From the NCBI GenBank assembly GCA_050084515.1, contig CM114271.1:4774001-4838000 (forward strand): a stretch of 64,000 nt of DNA, written 5' to 3'. Origin of the DNA: Blasia pusilla (taxonomy: Eukaryota; Marchantiophyta; Marchantiopsida; Blasiales). The notes under the pieces were generated by a model. The model was not told the DNA's origin, did not search any database, and worked only from the letters and a program-made list of their open reading frames with translations. This document shows positions 35,844-47,028 of this stretch, one piece after another. Each line of letters begins with the position of its first letter. Position 1 is the stretch's first letter. The position numbers and the translations under genes were made by a program.

Positions 35844-37069
35844 CTACTCATCCACTCCCAAGCTGAAGATCCATGTCAAGCACTTTAGGTCCATCGCCTG
35901 ACCCAAGACATGGCGTCGTGATGCCTCTGATACTGACGGGACTGCCGTCACTCCTGTGGGAAATCCCATCGCCCGCTCTCTCTCATCGGCGTCGGGCTCC
36001 ACCAACCTCTGAACCGGGTCATCCCAAACCAAGCCAGGACCGGCCTCCTTGTATGCATAGGAAGCGGGAAAACTCACAAACGTGGGAAAGGCTGCCTGCG
36101 GCCTGCCTACCCTATTGACCACAGTCAGCGATGGTCGATCATGGTGCCTCACTGCTTGTGATCGATGACCTGGATCTATAATGGAATCCACTAATAAATG
36201 GGAGGGGCACTCCACTCTTGCATACACCCCCCGTAACACCGTATGGGGCACCAAGTTGGTCCACCATAGACGCGTGCGATGGGCTCTAGAACCTACACTC
36301 GCCGCATCCAAGAATACTGTTGGGCCGATCCAGGCACGCACCTGATGAGCATTCGTCACCACCCGTGACCTGGAGTCTCCTAAGATAGGCACATTCTCCA
36401 GAATGTAGGCTAGAGAATAAGACTAGTGCTCCTGCAACTACTGTAAGACCCTCAACATCTCCCAAAACAATCTGGACCGAGTGTCAGCCAACCCGCTACC
36501 TCATCCAGCACTTGATTGGCCCTGATATGGCCAACGGCTGATGTATCTGAGCAACCATCCAAGCCTCACATTCGGCGATATGGCCAACCGGAAATGACCA
36601 AATCAATGGTCCCTACCCGCTCTAAGTCATGCGCCCCCAACGACGAAATATCCCTCGGTAGGGAACTCTGGTATCCCTGTACCGCGGACGCAGACAATAA
36701 GTCGCGAAAATGTAGACGTAATTGCGCCACATATTGTAGTGAGACGCGCCTTGCAACATCATCACTCTCCACATACAGGTACTGTTGTACTCGCACTCCT
36801 GCCTGCAAATCAACAGCTAACCCGGTGCTAATCCCTCCAAAGAGATCTAACACTCGAATACCCTCCTCCGGGATACACCACACAATGGGTGTGGTATCCA
36901 AGGGTGTCATCATAGCACTCCCTGCTACCTCGGGTTCCTCAGACCCATCCCGCTCCGATGCAAACGCCTCACTCCACGCGGTTTGCACGTGCTCATCTAC
37001 CAATCGTCGAAGCTTCTCAGTCGAGCCCCACAACGGCACCACTCCTCTACGGAATGATGCAGCTACCAT
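35844..37069 (-). pseudogene. C5 cytosine DNA methyltransferase domain in gypsy copy A
   Basis: Lies between protease and RT on the element's coding strand. C5-methyltransferase motifs are in order. Motif I is V-L-D-L-F-G-G-I-S-T-G-L (36853-36818), followed by Y-V-E-S-D-D. Motif IV is D-L-V-I-S-G-W-P-Y (ends 36578). Motif VI is Y-I-L-E-N-V (near 36405, different frame), and motif VIII is A-H-R-T-R-L-W-W-T-N-L. C-terminal motifs are E-R-A-M-G-F-P and R-R-H-V-L-G-Q-A. The catalytic Cys after Pro is Tyr (TAT); copy B has TGT there. A 53-bp insertion right at this site (36524-36576) shifts the frame. Motif VIII spelling and domain size suggest the DNMT3/DRM side of the family and not a MET1 type, but only a tree can settle that. 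Known enzymes of this fold transfer methyl from S-adenosylmethionine to cytosine. This copy is dead. Confidence 0.88.
36524..36588 (-). repeat. 53-bp insertion in motif IV, flanked by 12-bp direct repeats
   Basis: GATATGGCCAAC occurs at 36524-36535 and 36577-36588. Between them 36541-36576 matches 38322-38357 (gag-proximal part of the same element) at 34 of 36 positions. Copy B lacks the insertion. It looks like template switching or ectopic repair that copied a piece of the element into its own methyltransferase gene. Confidence 0.8.
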
Positions 37070-37078
37070 AATACTCCT

Positions 37079-37618
37079 CTACATAGAAATGTCAGGAACG
37101 GGAGTATCCTCTGCATGGACATGTCCCTCAATAAAATCACTAGGCCAAGTGATCGCACTGCTAAATGCTGCTAAGGTCGCGATCTCTCCTGGCCGTTGCT
37201 CGATCACTTCACTTGTGAATCGAACGGGTAATGAACTAAGGCGCCCATCACCTGACTGCCATCCTGGTCTGTAGGACGCTGACTCCTCCCAATAATCCAG
37301 GGCAAACCCCATTGGGTATAACACTGCTCCACCAACCAAGATGTCATAAGACTCTACATCAATCACTATCGCCTTGGCTCGCACCACGGACTCATCTGTA
37401 CGATGTCCCGGGCGAATTCTCACCACGACCTCCTGTCGGGTGATATACTGTGTGGTACTCGCTCCACCCAAGGATGTCTGTATCCGGAATGGACAACACT
37501 CCACATTGGCTCTTGTCAAGCCCAATCCTCTGAATGACGCTTTCCCCAACATCAGGGGTTGCGCCTGAATCAACAAGGCAGCCTGCGGACTAAAAGCTCT
37601 ACCTCCGAGACTCACCAA
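37079..37618 (-). pseudogene. Aspartic protease region of gypsy copy A
   Basis: A 179-codon frame matches copy B at 49070-49560. The catalytic Asp-Ser-Gly-Ala is found near 37570 but in a shifted frame. The open frame reads L-L-I-Q-A-Q-P-L-M-L-G instead, because two small deletions flank the site and cancel out further along. Downstream, V-V-V-R-I...A-K-A-I-V-I-D-V-E-S-Y-D-I-L-V-G and a G-G-A-V-L-Y-P-M-G motif fit the second half of a retropepsin. The tail (residues 120-179) leads into the methyltransferase. Confidence 0.65.
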
Positions 37619-38642
37619 CTAGAATACCTCTCCTCGGTTATCCAGCAACACAACACTAGGAGAAGCCATGGCACGCTCTATCGCGGGTCTAGCGGGCATC
37701 TCCACCATCCTAGCAGCCGCAGCCTGCCATGCATCTAACGTGGACGGCCCGAGCATCCGCTCCAAGGGCAGGTCCATCACCTCCTCTGCAATCAACTCTG
37801 AACATGATGCAGGAACTCCAACTCTGCACTCACATAGTGAAGCGGCCAGCCGAAAAGCCTTGGCGGGCGTACCCCCCAATCTCATAACATCGGAAGCAGA
37901 AAATAAAGGAGTGCGGTACACAACGGTGGCCGCCCCCAACAACGTGCTCGACACATGCCCCACCTCAGCATCAACAATAGGAGTCGTCGTAATCGCTTCT
38001 CCCATCACCCTCCGTGCCTGCACACCAACAACATCACCAGCTCTCCAAGGACTCTGATCAAGACCCATCGATGGGGTCCTCATCGCCTCGGACAACGTGA
38101 AAGATTGAGGAAGCCTAGTCTCTTTCGTGGCTTCCCCTCGCTGTGGATCCAACTCTGCGGTTGCTCCACGCGTCACAACTGCGGCGGCCTCCATCTAGGC
38201 AACCACGCACATCCAACCAGGATCCTCCAGATCTCTGGCTGCTCCAAATGATGTCGATGCCACGGATCCGGCATCGGGTAACCTCAATGGCATAGCGGTA
38301 ATCTCCTCATGTAGCTGACTGATGTATCTGAGCAGCCATCCAAGCCTCACATCCGGCGTCTCCCTCGGCGGGTCTAGGTGGTGGTACTCTACCTCCTCCA
38401 CGGACAGCTCCACCACCCTGTCGGGCAACTCCAGCTCCTCGTCCCCCAACGGGACCATCTAGTGCACGATCTCTAGGCCCACCTGGACCGGGTACTCGCT
38501 TTGGTGCCCTCTCTGGCCCTCGGTCCGGACGTAACTCAGGATGTAAACTGAAACACCTGGCGTGTGTATGACCATACCTCTGACAATAGTCACACTGATA
38601 ACCTTCTGGTGGAGCACCATCTCCTCCTCCATGTTGAGGCAC
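37619..38642 (-). pseudogene. Gag C-terminus with CCHC knuckle and protease-proximal linker, gypsy copy A
   Basis: The 38642-38307 frame holds a zinc knuckle C-D-Y-C-Q-R-Y-G-H-T-H-A-R-C (C-x2-C-x4-H-x4-C), followed by Arg/Gly/Pro-rich sequence. A frame shift leads through I-S-Q-L-H-E-E-I-T-A to a 191-codon segment (38194-37619) that ends at a TAG (37619-37621) where copy B has CAA. The latter segment has no domain I recognise but is shared by copies A and B. Confidence 0.65.
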
Positions 38643-39674
38643 ATGTCCATGACCTTGACGAGTGCAATCGCGCTAATGATGGGCTCCACCACATGACCAA
38701 CAAGTAATAGTAGGCGGCTGCTGTTGAGCCGCATATGAAGGCGCAGGTCTCTGTGGCACGGCCTCCAGGTGTCCTCCTTGAGCTCGTGGTGCCACAGTCA
38801 ACCTATCCCGGAGTCCACGTTGCTGCACAAGTGGTGCAGACAATCGTGACTGCTCTCGCCCAGAACCCATGGTGGCTAGGCTCTCCTCCGCCATGTTGCG
38901 CTCAATGTTCTCGGCAGTCCTAAAAACATCTCTCAACGTAGGGGAGGTGTTCATAAGAAGCACCCCCTCCCACACCCGTGTGTGCAGGGTCCGGTCTAGC
39001 ATCGCGTACCATGACTAGATAGCCTGAGCCTCTATCATCCCTTGAGTAACGTTGATCAACCGGCGCAAGCAAGTGTAAGCCTCACGCAAACTCTTACCCG
39101 GGCGCATTTGGAAGTCGTGGATGCTCTGCAACTTCTTCATCCGTACCCCATGGTAGCTCGCCCTCAATTCAGCAAAGAACTCAACCACAGGGTTGAACCT
39201 GGGACGAGCCCGACTAGACGCTGCAACTGCTCCCATGCGAGTGACCCCTCTTAGAACGTCACTAGTGGAAGAAGAAGTACCCTCTCCTGACTCCTCCTCC
39301 TCCTCCGAGAACGGCTCCGTCCATGACACATAGTGTGGGTCATAGTAGAGTCGCCGTGCCTCAATCTCCTGGGCATATCTATGGGAAAACTCATGGTAAT
39401 CGTCCATGGGTGCCCCCTCTAAATGCTGGAAAATACCGTTCCATGCTATAAACGGGTTGAACTCTCTAGAGTTCCTGGCCCGCTGGGAGTCACACCAACT
39501 CCTAAACTCTGCAATAAAATCGTGCAACTCAATCGTACCTATTACACCTGAAAACCTATGCGGTCCTCTACCCCGGTCGTCCATCTCGTACGCCCAACTG
39601 GTAGGACCACTCACAATGTGTGGAGATGTGCTCACAAACTCCTCTACACCCTCCCCCTTGTTTGACGATGACAC
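38643..39674 (-). pseudogene. Gag of gypsy copy A
   Basis: The start is the ATG at 39674 (M-S-S-S-N-K-G-E-G). The capsid-like part contains L-H-D-F-I-A-E-F-R-S-W-C, F-I-A-W-N-G-I-F-Q-H-L and L-R-E-A-Y-T-C-L-R-R-L-I, in line with retrotransposon gag. A TAG at 39015-39017 interrupts it and the frame resumes as W-Y-A-M-L-D-R-T-L. The first CCHC knuckle begins C-W-S-C-G-G-A-H-H at about 38685, with a frameshift directly after. Copy B has a stop (TAA) at the same place, so this stop is either old or hit twice. Confidence 0.75.
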
Positions 39675-41416
39675 AGAAGGAGTTCGAGGTGGTCCCTAAA
39701 GTGAAGATTCTCGGAACCTCACGCCACTCCGCGTAAAACCTCTAGAGCTACTCTCGGGTTCACCACCTCACCTCTCCAAGTCCTGAACGGACGACGTGAT
39801 GACCCTCGTGCCCTTCTCACCCGATCACTCTTGCCTTGCGAGTAATCCCTTAATCACTCATCCCAAACATGCGGCACTTGATCTACACTCTCCCTCCCCG
39901 AGACATGTAACGTGCGGCAATAAGCAGCGTGGTGGGGCAAATTGACCAGGCTATCATTTCATTGATAACCTACCCTCAACTCCGGACATCCCACACAGGT
40001 CTATGTCCCCTAAACCACATACATAAATGATGCTCTCAGCATCCACACACCCAGTATCCCCAAATAAACTACCCAAATCCCATAATCCCTCACACGTGCA
40101 GGATAAAGAACCAGAATGGGTAACCTCAACACATGTCAATGTCGCTCCTCAGCAATTGCAAATCTCGACACCAACTCGGTCGTGGAGACAACTCCTCCAA
40201 TCAGCAAGTCATACTCCTCCCGTATTGACGTTGCTCAAAACTCCTCGATAGACGGTGCGGTTCCAGCGGAACAATGCAGCGTTGCAGGCGGCACGGAATG
40301 GCTACCAACGGCACGGCCCTTGATGATGGGTTGTGGCACTTGGCGGCATACCCTCCTCAATCAACAAAAAACCCACACTCTGATCCACAATGCCGGAGCG
40401 GCTCCGCGATCAAGACGTTGTGGTGCGGCCACGATCGGCACGGCGCGGCAATTGGCAGCGCGTTGCGGCTACGTACAGGCGTCACGACACGGTACCCGAT
40501 CGTCGTTGAGCGGCTACCAATCACAACATAGCAGCATGAAATCAAAACTCAAACACTATAATAGGAGGTCATATGCCATCACACGTTGATGACGGTGGCG
40601 GCCAAAACAAAATACCTGATGGCGACGCAAGTCCAAGAATCAACGAACGTTGTGGAAGACCCTCCACTCTGTAAGGGCGGCAATGGCAACCAAGGGTGGA
40701 CAACGGACGGTGGACCATTGACTGTGACGGTTGACCATTGATGGTGAAGGCCGAACGGTGATGGTGACGATTGACCGTCGCTTATGACGGTTGACCATTG
40801 ATGGTGATGGTTGACGGTCGATGGTGACTATGACGGCGATAGCCGCCGCCGGTGTGGCGGCTGGTTTAGGGTTTGCACAATTTAACCCTAAAAATCGCCT
40901 AGCAATGGAAGTTTTGCAAGATTGACGATAACTTTTTGCTTGCAACTCCAAATTGCACACTATTTACTGCATAGCGTGCATAACTTTACAATCTACGCTA
41001 ACATGAAAAATATTTAGAATCAAACATTCCAGTAAAAACTGACGGGGACTGTCGTAAAGTCCAATGTCTCTTTCTCCTACACAAAATTTGGCAGCGCTTC
41101 CACGCTGATTCCTCCCAACAAAAATGTAAAACCTGTAAAAATGCAAATCAGCAAGCAACATGGTGCTCCTAAAAGCACCGGCATGGGGCAATCCGCCCCC
41201 ATACTCAATCCCTATCAGAAATTGGGCAGCGCTTCCGCGCGCCACTCTTCCACACGAAAAAATGGCAAATGCAAAGAATAATCCAAGCAACCCTTGCTCC
41301 GATGAGCACTCCCATGAGTCGTTGAACGGGGAACACCGTCCCCAACTTGCAAATACAACGAGTGACCAGCAAGCTCCCCCATGAAGCTCTCTCACTCTCT
41401 CATTCTCTCTTTGTAA
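39675..41416 (-). other. Long 5' leader of gypsy copy A
   Basis: 1.7 kb between gag and LTR with no conserved protein. It contains short direct repeats of 'tgacggttgaccattgatgg' (about 40718-40840) and a GC-rich patch. No clear primer-binding site is seen next to the right LTR, whose inner end seems deleted. Copy B has a 1.55-kb leader in the same place. Confidence 0.5.
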
Positions 41417-41885
41417 AGTAAGATCCAATCTCTCTCTACACAATCTCACACAATAGCTCTCAAAGGTGTGCACCCTCTCTCATGTCAAACCAAACCCACT
41501 CTCCTAATGAGAGACTTGGGTTACACTCACGAGGCAAGGGACCATAGCTCCGCCGCCTCACGCCAAGAGGTTCAACAAAGAGAGAATGAACTCCAAGCTC
41601 TCTCCATGGTAACCTATTCTCCCAAGTCACCTCCTTGGCTCTTGACCTGACGTAGGAGGTCAAGGGCCACTTCCAAAAAAATATAAAGTCGATCATATAT
41701 TCAAAATGGTACTTACCTAAAATAGTAAGTTCCTCAATATGGCTCCAAATGAGCCAAAACGAAGGGGAAACCTGCTCTCTCAGGTTTCCTGGGGCCTCTA
41801 CAAGTCATCCTCGACCTCCTAGGCCTGTCCTCCACTACTCTTGAAGAAACTCTACTAGATCTCACCGATCTAACCTAAAGGACGT

Positions 41886-41888
<3 letters not shown>
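41417..41888 (-). repeat. 5' LTR of gypsy copy A (inner end truncated)
   Basis: Matches 31637-32153 of the other LTR at high identity by eye but lacks the final ~110 bp and an internal ~45-bp block. Its outer end runs straight into the GA array. Confidence 0.7.

Positions 41889-41978
<90 letters not shown>
41889..41978. repeat. (GA)n microsatellite, right flank of gypsy copy A
   Basis: 90 bp of uninterrupted GA, the partner of 31466-31527. Confidence 0.95.
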
Positions 41979-41980
<2 letters not shown>

Positions 41981-42043
41981 CTACATATTGGCTTACATGT
42001 GTAGGGCTTGGAGTCATGGTTGGAGATGCACACAATTGACTAG

Positions 42044-42069
42044 CACTAGGGGAAAATACTCCCCTAGTG
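42044..42069. repeat. Perfect 10-bp inverted repeat with 6-bp loop
   Basis: CACTAGGGGA, six bases, then TCCCCTAGTG. It resembles a CACTA terminus folded on itself, but lies inside the larger CACTA element, so it may be a regulatory hairpin or the remnant of a small excised element. Confidence 0.6.
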
Positions 42070-42151
42070 TATCAAGTATGGTGCACTCTCAAGCATATAA
42101 GTATGGTGCATCTAATGCTCCTCCCTGTTGATATCACATATAAATCAGATA

Positions 42152-42595
42152 CTAACCATAAATAAAGCATAAAGAAGATAAATTTTGTAGACTAGAGTTC
42201 ATACATAATAATTTTAAATAGGATACGATAAAACAATAATGATTAAGACGTATAATTGGAACCCATGGCTTTTGTGAAGAAATACTACTCCATGCCCATT
42301 GTGGATGTCGTGCCAATGGATAAGACCATGGACTATAAGGTTGTGGTGGAGGTGCAGGGGCAAACCATCCTCCTAGGGTAGGATTCCATTGCATCCCGCT
42401 TGGGCCCCATCCCTCCCCGGGATATGACGGTGGAGGTGCACTCCCTCTTCCTATGCACCCATCTTCTTTACCAAGCAGGAATGCTCCAACGTTCAGCCAT
42501 ATACTCAGGGGTCTCTCTACCTTGATCTTTGATTCTACATGCTTCCTTCCCATTATTCCCTTTGAGCTTTTTAAGTAGGCTAAGCTTGAGAACAT
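42152..42595 (-). pseudogene. Proline-rich segment of the CACTA second gene
   Basis: A 147-codon minus-strand frame with a Pro/Trp/Tyr-rich stretch (P-P-P-S-Y-P-G-E-G-W-G-P, then P-A-P-P-P-Q-P-Y-S-P-W). Upstream, near 43190-43110, a piece reads P-Y-E-L-M-R-E-E-N-V-R-L-R. Both fit the loosely conserved second protein of plant CACTA elements by position and composition only. Gypsy copy A separates this from its probable continuation at 31442. Confidence 0.4.
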
Positions 42596-43396
42596 TCAAG
42601 TGTAATATATTTTATCAAACTTGAACATTATCTACTGACCTACCATAAAGCCATCCATGACAATACATGTTCTTGATAGAGATATTTAGTGACTAAAAAA
42701 TTGAACAATGCCATTTTATCTAGAAGAGGATGATGAGATAGATCTTCATCCTCTTGAAGATCAAATTCAAGCTCCTCATATTAGGACATGGCACGAAGTA
42801 GATTGGGTAGAGGACTGCGATGCTTGTTTTCCCCTATATTCAAAACCTGCTTTTTGAACCTAGAAACACCTAGCTAGATCTTGTAATGAAAGACTCCGCC
42901 TTGATGGTTGATTGGAGGCCTTTACATTAAGAGATGATTTCTCTCTCCTTGTGTGAGACTTCTCTGGATTGGAGAAACTTCCACAATCCAAGATCACCAA
43001 TTAGGAGTAAAGAAGACATGAAATAAATCTGTTCTAAATCCCAAGTATAGAGCTTATAAATTTCCCCAAAAAATCTGCTTAGCCAAACTTACACTAATGG
43101 AACACTACCAAAGATGATAACTTCACAAGGCTTTCTCAACCTCACATTTTCCTCACGCATAAGTTCATAAGGATTTTGAGGAGGGTCCTCCTCAAGATTC
43201 AAATGTGTACAATCTCTGAGGGATGCTGAAAAATCGGATTTGACGTATTTCTCCCATCCCCCTCACATACTTCCTTTCTATCTTTGATGCAGGAACTCTC
43301 TACCTCGGTGAATTTCATATTCTCAACCATTGGCTCTGAAAAAAAAGGCATAATCAGGTTCCCCTTCATTAAACATCAATAATCTAACATGCCAAC

Positions 43397-44858
43397 TTAG
43401 TCATGCTCCTCATCAGACTCTTCACTTGATGAGCCAATTTCAAAACACACATCTACAGCCGCTACATTGCCAAAGTCTCTACGTGCTATGGCCATTTTCT
43501 TGTCAGTTAGATCTATATCTCAAAGAGTGTTCAATACTAAAAATCTATCAGGCAAACGTATATGAGCCTCAAGATCACTATAGCTTTCATGTTCCTCGTA
43601 ATTCACATCAGTCTCCTCTACAAACACTCCGCATGCCCTAGCTTCTTTTTGTATGACCACTTTCCACTCACTTCCTTCCCTAGCATGAGCAAAAAATACT
43701 TGCTCAACTTGGGAAGGAAAAACAAAAGGTTAGTGTGATGGTGATTCACATGACTTCAGATTAGCTAATAGAAAACCTTCCTTGTCTCTTTTCATAGATC
43801 TCTGATGAGATCCCCATTTAGCCCTAACCCACCTTCCTATCATTAAGATAATCATCCAATTTGCAATACCATAGTCAAATGCCAAGATATTTATGAGAGT
43901 GAAAACATAGCTAAAGATAGAGTTAGTTTGAGGCAGACGCTCATCCACACATATAGCCCTAATATCACTATCAGAAGTGCTAAACGTATTGATTCCATCC
44001 CTTCCTTCTACCCTATAATGATTCCCATATCCTTCCATAATCTTGTATGAAAACACCTTAGTTTGAGGTGGTATGGACAACTCAAATGTCATTGGGTCAA
44101 TAAACCACTAGTTTCTCCTTAGCCTCTCGGAGAATTGCTTTATGAACCCAATCTTCAAAGGGTATATGTGGATTCTCCAATTCATACTTACTGCACATAA
44201 AAAGTGTAGAAGTGTAAGTAAGAAGAAAGAAATTGATTAGACAAATGAAGCCAAAATATCATATCTTAATCTAAGGTTGCAAAAAAATTTCCATGAATTT
44301 CATAAACAAATTCCAAGTACAACTCATCGAATCCAGATTTGCATTGATTTTTTGTTGTCTAAAATATAGTGATGACCCAACAGTAACAAATCACAAGAGA
44401 GTCGCACAGATATCCATGCCCCCCTTCTAGCTCCTCACCTATTACTCGGTCTTCCTTGCCATTATCCCAAACACGTGTCATAATAGCCTCAAATCTCTTC
44501 ATATATTCTGTAACAAATCCAATGGCCTCATCCTTAACATAACCTTCTACCATGGATTCCTCTGGTCGAGCTCTTGATCTCACATACTTCTTAATTCTTC
44601 CCAGATATCTTTCCATCGGGTACATCCATCGACATGCCACTAGTCCATAAATATCAACTCTTCTACAATATGGATGAGTAAATGTGTCATAACATCAAGG
44701 AACGAAGGAGGGAAATGCATCTCTAATAGATAAAAGGTCACAATAGTATCCTTGCAGAGCCTCTCTAGTTGGGATGGATCATAAACTTTGACACATAAGC
44801 TTCTCATGACCCTACTTAATCTCATGATAATCATTCTCACCTCTTCGTTCATGAGCCT
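43397..44858 (-). pseudogene. CACTA transposase (tnp2), C-terminal part
   Basis: On the minus strand, 44858-44640 reads R-L-M-N-E-E-V-R...L-L-E-M-H-F-P-P-S-F-L-D-V-M-T-H-L. 44640-44490 reads R-W-M-Y-P-M-E-R-Y-L...K-Y-V-R-S-R-A-R-P-E. These are well-known blocks of the C-terminal region following tnp2 in plant CACTA transposases. 44092-43730 and 43720-43397 add a DUF4216-like end (F-D-Y-G...W-V, then P-S-Q-V-E-Q-V-F-F-A, then an acidic tail and TAA at 43397-43399). The first codon continues exactly from the break at 62031, with the gypsy insertion between. Stops and frameshifts are present. Confidence 0.85.
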
Positions 44859-45475
<617 letters not shown>

Positions 45476-47028
45476 CAATTTACAAAGAAATTTGATCGAT
45501 TTACAGTCCAGCCAGCCACTACGTACGCCGCGCTACTACCTGGAATTGCCTCCGTAGCGGGTAGAGCTCAACATGTACTTTCTCCGCCCTCACAACATTC
45601 GGAAAGTGTCGGCCACTGTATCGTGTCTCATCTATTGCTACATTTGCGTTGAACCTGCCTAACGCACTAAGCCTTCGCATGTAGCCAACCGCTCTACCAA
45701 AGTCGTTGTGTCACCGCCCCCGCATTTGCCGCTGCACGTCGTCCATCGCGGCCCTATGACACACGCTTTTGTTGCCGCATGCCTCTCGCCGCCACCGGTC
45801 CTTATTGCTGTTGGTATGACCCGGTCCTCATTGTTGCGCCGTTGCTGCCCGATTGCGTACCTACTATGTCCGGACACCGCACTACATGTTGTTCGTTGGC
45901 CAAGCCATTCAGCCTCGGTAGCCATGCCGTTGCAAAACCGCTACCGCGTAGCTGATGTCTACGATGTCCAATCATTCTCTACCGCGGTTGGGTCTTTGTC
46001 GTCCGAAAACCTTACATCCATCCACTTGCGTCCGTTTGGATTCATTCGACGACATCAACGGCCATCCTCTACCGTTTGCTACCTGGTTGGAAATTGGGCA
46101 AAGAGACTTGGGGACCATTGATTTTAATTTGCGCTTCCACCACATATCAGTTTTGGTCGCCGCCGTCTAGGAAGTTGCATCATCGACCGGCGAGGGCTTG
46201 TGATCCTTGGATTTATGGGGTCCAAGTGTTTTTCTGCTTTGCTATGTTGTGGTTGGTAGCCGTTGGACTACGATTGAGTATCATAACCTAAAGCAGCAAC
46301 GCGAATCCGATTTCCGCCTTGTGTCCCTCATGACCGGACCGCACCATCTTGATCGCGAAGCCACACCATCTGTGGAAGTAGAGCGCACGTGTTTGTTGAG
46401 GAGGGTATGCCGTTGAGTGTCACATCCCATTCCCGAGTGCCATGCAGGTTGTAGCCGCACCGTACCGCTGGAACAGCACTGCACATCGAGGATATTTGAG
46501 CATCGTCAATACCAAGAGAGTATGACATGCTATTTGGAGGAGTTTGTCTTCACGACCAAGTTGGGATCGAGGTTGGAGTTTCTGAGGGGCGACGTCGATA
46601 TTTTTTTCAAGTTACCCATTATGGTATTTTATCCTACATATGTGAGGGAATTCCGCATATTGGGCAGTTATGTTGAGAGCATTATTGATATATGTGGTTT
46701 AGGGGACATAGACCTCTGTGGGATGTCCAAACTTGAGGGTATGTAATGTCGATGAGATGATAGGGTGATGGCCGATTTTCTGGACCACGCGGATTGTTGC
46801 CACACAGCACAGGTCTCCCTAAGAGAGCGTAGATTGAGTGCCACCTGTTTAGTTTGAGTGATTACTCGCAAGATTGAGAGTAATCGCGTGAGAGGGGCAC
46901 GAGGATCATCACGGCGTCCTTTCGGGACTTTAAGAGGTGAGGTGATGGACCTGAGAGTAGCTCTAGAGGGTTTATGCATAGTGGCGTTTTGAGGATCTCC
47001 ACGTGAGAGAACACCTCAATCTCCTTAT
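45476..47028 (+). other. 5' leader of gypsy copy B
   Basis: 1.55 kb without a conserved protein. Parts match copy C (26760-27600) and the leader of copy A. The latter half (46840-47028) contains 'gtagctctagagggtttatg', also present in copy C. Confidence 0.55.

Larger units (their letters stand above)
31528..41888 (-). mobile_element. Ty3/gypsy copy A encoding a DNA methyltransferase and a PHD finger
   Basis: Minus-strand element of 10.4 kb flanked by related LTRs (31528-32153 and 41417-41888). Coding order on the minus strand is gag with two CCHC knuckles, aspartic protease, C5 DNA methyltransferase, RT, RNase H, integrase (H2C2 then DDE) and PHD finger. RT before integrase places it in Ty3/gypsy. 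Stops and frameshifts break the frame in several places, but segments of up to 360 codons remain open. Copies B and C share the same parts. The flanking GA arrays hide any target duplication. Confidence 0.85.

Noticed and set aside
35289-35888. 199-codon plus-strand frame
   Set aside because: Antisense of the RT linker and start in gypsy copy A.
36516-37274. 252-codon plus-strand frame
   Set aside because: Antisense to the methyltransferase and protease of gypsy copy A, with no protein-like motifs.
42044-42069. Left terminus of the CACTA element
   Set aside because: Second-gene pieces continue beyond it on the left, and a better terminus with subterminal repeats is at 28459.
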